Assembly (NCBI GenBank): GCA_965215025.1
Contig: CBDCCV010000001.1
Coordinates: 310,001 to 374,000, forward strand
Length of the DNA: 64,000 bases
From: CBDCCV01 sp965215025
GTDB taxonomy: Bacteria > Bacteroidota > Rhodothermia > Rhodothermales > Salinibacteraceae
Reading direction: 5' to 3'
Below the pieces are notes generated by a model that searched no databases, had not been told where the DNA came from, and saw only the letters and a program-made list of their open reading frames with translations. This document shows, in pieces, positions 50,067-56,734 of this stretch (its first letter is position 1; each line of letters opens with the position of its first letter). The translations under genes and the position numbers were made by a program.

Positions 50067-50564
50067 CTACAGGCTGGCGGATTGGTCCTCAGCCTTTTCG
50101 AGCCGTGCGGCCAGCTCGGTGTGACCGTTGGCGCGGGCGAGATCGACAGCGGTGCGTCCCTGAGCGTCGGCGAGCGCAGGATCGGCGCCGCGCTCAAGCA
50201 GCAGGCTGGCGATCTCCTCTTGCTTGAACAGGGCGGCGAAGTGGAGCGCGGTGGCGCCGCCTTCGTTCTGCTGATCGGGGTCGGCGCCGGCGGCGAGGAG
50301 GTGGTGGGCGACCTCGGCGTGGCCTTTGAAGCACACGCCCATGAGCGGCGTGCCGTTGGGGCCGGGGCGGTTCGGGTCGGCGCCGTGCTCTAAGAGCAGC
50401 GTGGTCATCTCCGGCTGGCCGTTGTAGGCGGCGATCATGAGGAGGCCGTGACCCTGCCGGTCGGTAAGCTCGGGCGAGAGGCCGGCGTCGAGGAAGACCT
50501 CCATCACCTCGGTGTCGCCGCGCCGAGCGATCTCGTGGTAGTCTATGTTGCGCGGGTCAATCAT
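50067..50564 (-). CDS. Ankyrin-repeat protein next to catalase
   Basis: A 165-residue protein of four or five ankyrin repeats, for example GLLMIAAYNGQPEMTTLLLE, HGADPNRPGPNGTPLMGVC and ATALHFAALFKQEEIASLLL. No signal peptide is visible. In Pseudomonas an ankyrin protein (AnkB) is co-transcribed with catalase KatB and needed for full activity. The same neighbourhood here (catalase directly upstream on the same strand) suggests a similar supporting role, although AnkB is exported and this protein does not look so. The spacer carries a perfect palindrome. Confidence 0.9.
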   Translation of the reverse strand: MIDPRNIDYHEIARRGDTEVMEVFLDAGLSPELTDRQGHGLLMIAAYNGQPEMTTLLLEHGADPNRPGPNGTPLMGVCFKGHAEVAHHLLAAGADPDQQNEGGATALHFAALFKQEEIASLLLERGADPALADAQGRTAVDLARANGHTELAARLEKAEDQSASL

Positions 50565-50600
50565 GGGTGGAGGTCGCTTGGCGGATTGGGCAGAAACAAA

Positions 50601-50630
50601 CGTAGGGGCACGGCGCGCCGTGCCCCTACG
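50601..50630. repeat. GTAGGGGC-type palindrome (copy 3)
   Basis: Arms CGTAGGGGCACGGCG and CGCCGTGCCCCTACG form a perfect 15-bp inverted repeat with no loop. It lies between the catalase and ankyrin genes. It shares GTAGGGGCAC with 17038-17066. Confidence 0.85.
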
Positions 50631-50656
50631 CGGGGTGCTGCCGTCGTGCTCACGGA

Positions 50657-52216
50657 TCAGCCGCGCACGGCCTCGCCTTCCGGCACGTCGTCGCGGACGG
50701 CGCGGCCGGCGTCATCCTCGTCGGCGCTTTCGAGGGCCTCGCGCACGCGGCGGCCGTAGTCCTCATCCGCCTCGTGGAAGTGGGCCATCTGGCGCTCGAT
50801 GATTTCTTCCCGGCAACCGCCCAGGGCCGCGGCGATGTTCCGGGCCAGGCGGTCTTTCTCATCCTCGCCCATGAGGCGGAAGAGGTCGCCGGCCTGCGTG
50901 TAGTCGTCGTGGCCCTCGCGCGAGTTGTAGCGGTCCACCGTGACGTTGCCGAGGTCCCAGGCCGGCTCGGCGTAGCGCGGGTCCGGGCGTGGGGCGCCTT
51001 CGACGGAGTTCGGATAATAGTTCGGGTGGCCGGTGCCCTCGTCAAGCTGCCCGCCGAACTGCCCGTCGCGCATGTAGTTGCGCACGGGCGCCTTCGGGCG
51101 GTTCACGCGCAGGTCGCGGTAGTTGGCGCCGATGCGGTAGAGGTGCGCATCCTGGTACGACATCAGCCGGGCCTGGAGCATCTTGTCCGGGCTGGGGCCG
51201 AAGCCGGGCACCGTCGCGTTCGGGTTGAAGGCGGCCTGCTCGATCTCGTGGAAGTAGTTCTGCGGGTTCCGGTTCAACTCCATCTTGCCGACCTCGTGCA
51301 GCGGAAACTCGCCGTGCGGCCACACCTTCGTCAGATCGAACGGGTTCCAGCGGAAGTCCTGCGCCTCCTCGTCCGTCATGAACTGGACGTAGACGGTCCA
51401 CGTCGGGAAGGTGCCCTGGTCGATGCTCTCCCAGAGGTCGCGCTGATGGCTTTCGCGGTCCTGCGCGATAAGCTGGGCGGCCTCCTCGTTGGTGAGGTTT
51501 TCGATGCCCTGGTCCGTCTTGAAGTGGAACTTCACCCACGTGCGCTCGCCCTCGGCGTTGATGAGGGCGTAGGTGTGCGAGCCGTAGCCGTTCATGTGGC
51601 GATACGTCTTCGGGATGCCGCGGTCGCCGAAGAGCCAGGTGACTTGGTGCAGGCTCTCGGGGCAGAGGCTCCAAAAATCCCACTGCATGTCCGGGTCGCG
51701 CAGGTTCGTGTGCGGGTGGCGCTTCTGCGAGTGGATGAACATCTGGAACTTGTACGGGTCGCGCACAAAGAAAACCGGCGTGTTGTTGCCGACGAGGTCC
51801 CAGTTGCCTTCCTCGGTGTAGAACTTGAGCGCGAAGCCGCGCGGGTCGCGCTCGGCGTCGGCGGCGCCGCGCTCGCCGGCCACCGTCGAGAACCGCGCCA
51901 CCATCTCCGTCTCCTTGCCGACCTCGCTGAAAATGGCCGCGCGGGTGTACTCAGTGATGTCGTGCGTGACGGTGAACGTGCCGTAGGCGCCCGAGCCTTT
52001 GGCATGAACGACGCGCTCGGGCACGCGCTCGCGGTTGAAGCGCTGGATCTGCTCCTGGAGGACGACGTCCTGCATGAGGACCGGGCCGCGCGGGCCGGCC
52101 GTGAGCGCGTTCTCCTGGTCGGCGATGGGGGCGCCGTCGGCCGTCGTGAGGAGCGGGCCTTCGGTCTTCGTCGGCGGCGTGCCCTTTGGCTTGCCGTTTT
52201 GCTGCTGGTCGCTCAT
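50657..52216 (-). CDS. katA: Heme catalase (monofunctional)
   Basis: Dismutates hydrogen peroxide. The 519 residues make it a small-subunit catalase. RVPERVVHAKGSGAYGTF contains the distal His, FSTVAGERGAADAERDPRGF and FFVRDPYKFQMFIHSQKRHP contain conserved heme-pocket residues, and RLMSYQDAHLYRIGANY carries the proximal Tyr. The Arg-rich C-terminus is ordinary. The ankyrin gene follows on the same strand. Confidence 0.97.
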   Translation of the reverse strand: MSDQQQNGKPKGTPPTKTEGPLLTTADGAPIADQENALTAGPRGPVLMQDVVLQEQIQRFNRERVPERVVHAKGSGAYGTFTVTHDITEYTRAAIFSEVGKETEMVARFSTVAGERGAADAERDPRGFALKFYTEEGNWDLVGNNTPVFFVRDPYKFQMFIHSQKRHPHTNLRDPDMQWDFWSLCPESLHQVTWLFGDRGIPKTYRHMNGYGSHTYALINAEGERTWVKFHFKTDQGIENLTNEEAAQLIAQDRESHQRDLWESIDQGTFPTWTVYVQFMTDEEAQDFRWNPFDLTKVWPHGEFPLHEVGKMELNRNPQNYFHEIEQAAFNPNATVPGFGPSPDKMLQARLMSYQDAHLYRIGANYRDLRVNRPKAPVRNYMRDGQFGGQLDEGTGHPNYYPNSVEGAPRPDPRYAEPAWDLGNVTVDRYNSREGHDDYTQAGDLFRLMGEDEKDRLARNIAAALGGCREEIIERQMAHFHEADEDYGRRVREALESADEDDAGRAVRDDVPEGEAVRG

Positions 52217-52364
52217 GGAATCAGAGAAGGATTGGGTGGCGCGGGATGGGTGAGGGCGGGCCGGGGCGGCCCCGTGCTCCAGGCTGCGGAACGGGTTCGC
52301 GGCGCCGTTGTGCCCGCAGCGGACCCGTCGCGGATTAACGAAATGCCGGACCGGCCGGGGGCGT

Positions 52365-52952
52365 CTACCACTCCTGCAGCACGCGCGCCTGGCTGGTAAA
52401 GGAGAGGCCCTGCGTGTTGGCCGTGCTGATCATGATGGCCTCCACGAGCGGCGGCGCGGCGGGCCGGTCGCCGTCCCACTCGACGATGAAGTTGGCGCCC
52501 ACGCCGCCGCTCTGCGTGCCCTCCTCGATGATGACGTAGGTGGAGGCGAGCGGGCCGATCAGGCGCGGCTCGTCGAGGTGCGCGCGCAGGAGCGTCCCCT
52601 CGGAGTCGAAGAAATCGACCTTCCGGATGCGGATCGGCTCCGTCGTGCTCGTGTTCCGGATGCTGAGCGTGGCCGTGAGGTCGAACTCGCGCTCCTCGTC
52701 GCGGAAGAAGATGTGGGAGTAGACGGGCACGTAGAGCACCTGCCCGCGCGCGCGCGCGCCGGCGCGGCTGCTGTCGGCGGCGCCCGGCGGGCCGTAGCTC
52801 GGGATCACCCGCCGGGCCGTGTGATCGGAGGTGTCCGCCAGGCTGTTGGGCAGCGTCCGAGCGGCGGCGCTTTCCTCTCCCGATCCGCACGCCGCGACGG
52901 CGAGCACGCCAAGCGCGACGACCATTCCGAGAACGAGCGGCTTTGTTTTCAT
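52365..52952 (-). CDS. DUF3124 lipoprotein
   Basis: A 195-residue predicted lipoprotein (VLAVAAC, Cys at about 22). The mature part matches DUF3124: VLYVPVYSHIFFRDEEREF, LTATLSIRNTSTTEPIRIRK, VDFFDSEGTLLRAHL, GGVGANFIVEWDG and MISTANTQGLSFTSQARV. The function of the family is unknown. It lies between prfC and catalase on the same strand, with palindromic repeats on its upstream side. Confidence 0.9.
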   Translation of the reverse strand: MKTKPLVLGMVVALGVLAVAACGSGEESAAARTLPNSLADTSDHTARRVIPSYGPPGAADSSRAGARARGQVLYVPVYSHIFFRDEEREFDLTATLSIRNTSTTEPIRIRKVDFFDSEGTLLRAHLDEPRLIGPLASTYVIIEEGTQSGGVGANFIVEWDGDRPAAPPLVEAIMISTANTQGLSFTSQARVLQEW

Positions 52953-52980
52953 GTCGGAGCTGTTCGGTGAATCGAAAAGA

Positions 52981-53001
52981 CTCCCCTCCTGTCCAGGAGG
53001 G
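52981..53001. repeat. CTCCCCTCCTG palindrome (copy 2)
   Basis: Identical over 21 bases to 35649-35669: CTCCCCTCCTG, then TCCAGGAGGG. It lies upstream of the DUF3124 gene. Confidence 0.75.
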
Positions 53002-53055
53002 AAACGCGGAGTACAGACACTTAGCAGTCACCAAACAGCTTCCCAGTGCTTCTGA

Positions 53056-53085
53056 GTGTCGTCCGCCGCCGTCCGTCGTTGCGCC
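53056..53085. repeat. GTCGTCCG-family repeat, single arm
   Basis: GTCGTCCGCCGCCGTCCGTC, immediately after the prfC stop codon. Confidence 0.45.
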
Positions 53086-54675
53086 TCACGCCGCCACGGC
53101 CTCGGCGTGTTCCTTCGTGGCGCGGAAGGCGAGTTCCGGCCACTCCTCGACGGTACGGCCGAGGCGCCAGTCGTTGCGGGCGAGGTACGTCAGGGCGCCC
53201 TCGGCGTCGGTGTAGAGGTTGCTCTCGTGGCGGGCGGTAAAGGCTTTGAGGCGCGCGGCGTCGTCCGATTCGACCCAGCGGGCGGCCGAGTAGTCCACGC
53301 TGGAGAGGTGGGCGGCCACGTTGTACTCGTCCTCGAGGCGCGCCACCGTCACGTCGAACTGCAAGACGCCCACGGCGCCGATGATGAAGCCCGCGCCCAG
53401 GAGCGGCTTGAAGACCTGGATGGCGCCCTCTTCGCTAAGCTGCTGGAGGCCCTTGGCCAGATGCTTCGCGCGGAAGGGGTCGTCGAGGTGCACCTTGCGG
53501 AAGTGCTCCGGCGCGAAGCTCGGCACGCCCGTGAACTGGAGCGGCTCGCCCTCGGAGAAGCTGTCGCCGATCTTGATCGTGCCGTGGTTGTGGATGCCGA
53601 TGATGTCGCCGGGGTACGCCGTCTCGACGCCTGCGCGGTCCTGCGCCATGAACATCGTGGCGTTGTTGACGCGCACGTCGTCGCCCGTGCGCGTCTGGTG
53701 CACGGTCATGCCGCGCTCGAACCGGCCCGAGCAGATGCGCACAAAGGCGATGCGGTCGCGGTGGTTCGGGTCCATGTTCGCCTGGATCTTGAAGACGAGG
53801 CCGGAGAACGCTTCCTCCTCGGGGGCAACGGGCCGCGTGGTCGTCGGGCGCGGCTGCGGCGGCGGGGCGATCTCTACGAACGTCTCCAAGAGTTCCTCCA
53901 CGCCAAAGTTATGCAGCGCGCTCCCAAAGAACACGGGCGTCTGCTTCCCGGCGCGATACTTTTCCAAGCTGAACGAGTTGCCGGCCTCCTCGATGAGTTC
54001 GACGTCGAAGCGCATCTCGTCGGCCTGCGCGCCGAGCCATTCATCCAGGCGCGGGTCGCCGAGTTCGTCTATCGAGAAGCGCGCCTCCTTTTGCTGGCCG
54101 GCTTTTTCGAAGAGGTGCAGCTCGCGCTTTTGCAGATTGTACGTCCCGCGGAAGCGCCGGCCCATCCCCACCGGCCACGACAAGGGCGCGGCCTCGATGC
54201 CGAGCGTCTCCTCGATGTCGGCCAAGAGGTCGAGCGGCGCCTGCCCCTCGCGGTCCATCTTGTTAATGAAGGTGAGGATGGGCGTCGCACGCATCCGGCA
54301 CACCTCCATGAGCTTTTTCGTCTGCTCCTCGACGCCGGCGGCGTTGTCGAGGACCATCAGCGCGCTGTCCACGGCGGTGAGGACGCGGTACGTGTCCTCG
54401 GAAAAGTCTTTGTGCCCCGGCGTGTCGAGGAGGTTCACGGCGCGGCCTCGGTAGCCAAAACGCATCACCGAGGAGGTGACCGAGATGCCGCGCTCTTTCT
54501 CCATCTCCATCCAGTCGCTCGTGGCGTAGCGGGCGGCCTTGCGCGCCTTGACCTCGCCGGCCTGGTGGATGGCCCCGCCGAGGAGCAGGAGCTTCTCCGT
54601 CAGCGTGGTCTTCCCAGCGTCCGGGTGGCTGATGATGCCGAACGTGCGCCGGCGCGCGGCCTCTTTCCTGAGCAT
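53086..54675 (-). CDS. prfC: Peptide chain release factor 3
   Basis: GTPase that recycles release factors 1 and 2 after termination. 529 residues: RRTFGIISHPDAGKTTLTEK (G1), DWMEMEKERGISVTSSVM (G2), LLDTPGHKDF (G3), TFINKMDREG (G4), then domains II and III. The ATG at 54675 (MLRKEAARRRTFG) is chosen; a GTG at 54699 would add eight residues. The upstream in-frame sequence is not coding-like. Not every bacterium carries prfC. Confidence 0.96.
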   Translation of the reverse strand: MLRKEAARRRTFGIISHPDAGKTTLTEKLLLLGGAIHQAGEVKARKAARYATSDWMEMEKERGISVTSSVMRFGYRGRAVNLLDTPGHKDFSEDTYRVLTAVDSALMVLDNAAGVEEQTKKLMEVCRMRATPILTFINKMDREGQAPLDLLADIEETLGIEAAPLSWPVGMGRRFRGTYNLQKRELHLFEKAGQQKEARFSIDELGDPRLDEWLGAQADEMRFDVELIEEAGNSFSLEKYRAGKQTPVFFGSALHNFGVEELLETFVEIAPPPQPRPTTTRPVAPEEEAFSGLVFKIQANMDPNHRDRIAFVRICSGRFERGMTVHQTRTGDDVRVNNATMFMAQDRAGVETAYPGDIIGIHNHGTIKIGDSFSEGEPLQFTGVPSFAPEHFRKVHLDDPFRAKHLAKGLQQLSEEGAIQVFKPLLGAGFIIGAVGVLQFDVTVARLEDEYNVAAHLSSVDYSAARWVESDDAARLKAFTARHESNLYTDAEGALTYLARNDWRLGRTVEEWPELAFRATKEHAEAVAA

Positions 54676-54944
54676 GTTCTTCGGCTTGGGGGCTTCCACG
54701 GCAGCGGAAAATGCGTTGCGGAAAAAGAGCGAATGCCGTTCAGGGGGCGGAGACCGACGCCCCCGACATGGCACAGCTATCCCTACGACGCATTGGGGAG
54801 GGTGTGCCCTGACGCACCACCAAGGATATGCTTTTCGGGCAAACTTCGCTGCCTGCTTGTTCCGATTTCGTGACGCGCGGCACTGCCCGGCGTGCGTGCC
54901 GTTGGCTTGCATCGCTCTCTTCCCGCTCTCAGAAAAAGGAACCC

Positions 54945-55931
54945 ATGCCTAAGCCCGCCCTCACCGCGCTGCTTGCTGCGCTGCTCTTGCTCGTTGCCGC
55001 CTGCGACGACGACACGCCCATCGTGGACGGCGGCGATGACGATGGCGACGAAGACGCCGTGGCCAACACCCAAGGCCTCGTCAGCGTCGAGAGCCAGTTC
55101 TCGGCCGATTCGACCTCGGCGCGCCTCGTCGATGCGCTCGAAGCCGCCGGCCCCGTCTCCATCGTGGCGGACATCAACCACGCCGCCAACGCGCCCGACT
55201 CGCTGATGCTGCGGCCCACGCGCGTGATCCTCTTCGGCAACCCGGCACTGGGGACGCCGCTGATGCAGGCCGCGCGCACCACGGGCATCGACCTGCCGCA
55301 GAAGATGCTCGTCTACGAAGACGAGAGGGGCGAGGTCAACGTCGCGTACAACAGCCCGGCGTACCTCACCGCGCGCCACGGCCTCGAAGGCGTGGACGAG
55401 CCGCTGATGCAGATCGGCAACGCGCTTCAGAGCTTCGCTTCGGGCGCCGCCGGCGGCGAGGTGGACAGCACCGGCTTCACCGCCGAGGACGTCAGCCCGC
55501 GCGAGGGCCTCATCATCGACACGAGCGCGGTGGACTTCGAGACGACGTACGAGCAGCTTCAAGGCGCCATCGAGGGCAACGAGGCGCTCACCGTCATGGC
55601 CGAGCTGGACCACGCCGAAAACGCCGCAAGCGCCGGGCTGGAGCTGCCGCCCACGCGCCTGATCGTCTTCGGCAACCCGGCCTTGGGCACGCCGCTGATG
55701 CAGGCTCAGCAGAGCATCGGCATTGACCTGCCGCAGAAGATGCTCGTCTGGGAGAGCGAAGACGGCGAGGTCTTCGTGGCCTACAACGACCCCGCATACC
55801 TGGCCGAGCGCCACGGCCTCGACACTGAGGACGACGACATCAACAGTATCCTGACGACGATCCAAGGCGCGCTCGAGAACCTCTCCGCCACCGCCACGGC
55901 CGGCGATGACGGCGGCAGTGAGGAAGACTAA
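54945..55931 (+). CDS. Lipoprotein with two tandem DUF302 domains
   Basis: A 328-residue lipoprotein (LLLLVAAC, Cys20, then DDDTPIVDGGDDDGDED). Domain 1 (about 60-150) and domain 2 (about 205-300) are clear duplicates. RVILFGNPALGTPLMQAART and GIDLPQKMLVYEDERGEVNV in the first match RLIVFGNPALGTPLMQAQQS and GIDLPQKMLVWESEDGEVFV in the second. DUF302 proteins usually have one domain and unknown function. The ATG at 54945 has a good ribosome-binding site (AAGGA). The C-terminus is acidic. Confidence 0.93.
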   Translation: MPKPALTALLAALLLLVAACDDDTPIVDGGDDDGDEDAVANTQGLVSVESQFSADSTSARLVDALEAAGPVSIVADINHAANAPDSLMLRPTRVILFGNPALGTPLMQAARTTGIDLPQKMLVYEDERGEVNVAYNSPAYLTARHGLEGVDEPLMQIGNALQSFASGAAGGEVDSTGFTAEDVSPREGLIIDTSAVDFETTYEQLQGAIEGNEALTVMAELDHAENAASAGLELPPTRLIVFGNPALGTPLMQAQQSIGIDLPQKMLVWESEDGEVFVAYNDPAYLAERHGLDTEDDDINSILTTIQGALENLSATATAGDDGGSEED

Positions 55932-55956
55932 ATCAACCACGACACCCGCTGGACTG

Positions 55957-56184
55957 ATGCTCCAACCCAACGCACGGCTCGAAGCCTTTGAGCAAGCGCA
56001 ACGGCGCCTGCCGGCTGACCACGCGCGTCATCTCAAGATCTTCGAGGCCCTCTACCGCGAGGCCTGCGCGCTGGGTATCTTCCCCCTGGCCGATCCGCTG
56101 GACGGCATTGAAGTAGACATTCGCCGCGCAAAGGCGCTTCATGTTCGAACGGCTTCTGGAACGGATTGCGCAGGTGCTCGATGA
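55957..56184 (+). CDS. Small partner protein of nucleotidyltransferase module (copy 2)
   Basis: A 75-residue helical protein: ARLEAFEQAQRRLPADHARH, FEALYREACALGIFPLADPL and DGIEVDIRRAKALHV. It is closely related to the small protein at 59730-59957 and not to the copy-1 partner at 9459. It overlaps the nucleotidyltransferase start by 44 bp in another frame, implying translational coupling. The function is unknown. Confidence 0.8.
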   Translation: MLQPNARLEAFEQAQRRLPADHARHLKIFEALYREACALGIFPLADPLDGIEVDIRRAKALHVRTASGTDCAGAR

Positions 56185-56692
56185 GGGTGCCGTGCGTTAC
56201 ATGGTCATTGGCGGTCAGGCCGTGTTGCTCTACGGTGAGCCGCGCCTGACGAAGGACATTGACGTCACACTCGATGTCTCGCCTGAACGGCTCTCTACCG
56301 TTCTTCCACTCCTTGATGCAATGGGGTTGGAGCCGCTCGTCGATCCTGAGCCTTTCGTTCAGGAGACGATGGTGCTCCCCTGCCAGCACGCTGAAACGGG
56401 CATCCGGGTGGACCTTATCTTCTCATTCTCCCCATACGAGCAAGGGGCGATGGAGCGCGTCCACCTCGTAGAGTTGGGCAGGACTCAGGTGCGCTTCGCC
56501 TCACCCGAAGACATCATCGTGCACAAGATCGTCGCGGGCCGGCCGCGCGACCTCGAAGACGTAAAGTCCATCTTGTCGAAGAACCCCGGCGTGGACCAGC
56601 CCTACGTGCGCCACTGGCTCCGAGAGTACGGCGAGGCGCTGGACGCTCCCCTCGTCAAACGCCTTGACCAAGCGCTGGAAGAAATTCAGTGA
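56141..56692 (+). CDS. Nucleotidyltransferase-fold protein (copy 2, intact)
   Basis: A 183-residue protein of the AbiEii/MNT-like nucleotidyltransferase fold. VRYMVIGGQAVLLYGEPRLT carries the GG motif, KDIDVTLDVSP the Asp-x-Asp, and IRVDLIFSFSPYEQGAMERV the third acidic position. SPEDIIVHKIVAGRPRDLED is the C-terminal motif typical of this family. It is coupled to the preceding small gene. It lies beside ppc, with a decayed relative on the other side of ppc. Confidence 0.88.
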   Translation: MFERLLERIAQVLDEGAVRYMVIGGQAVLLYGEPRLTKDIDVTLDVSPERLSTVLPLLDAMGLEPLVDPEPFVQETMVLPCQHAETGIRVDLIFSFSPYEQGAMERVHLVELGRTQVRFASPEDIIVHKIVAGRPRDLEDVKSILSKNPGVDQPYVRHWLREYGEALDAPLVKRLDQALEEIQ

Positions 56693-56734
56693 CACACTGG
56701 TTTTCTCTTCGGCTCTCGCTCTCCCTTCCCAAAC

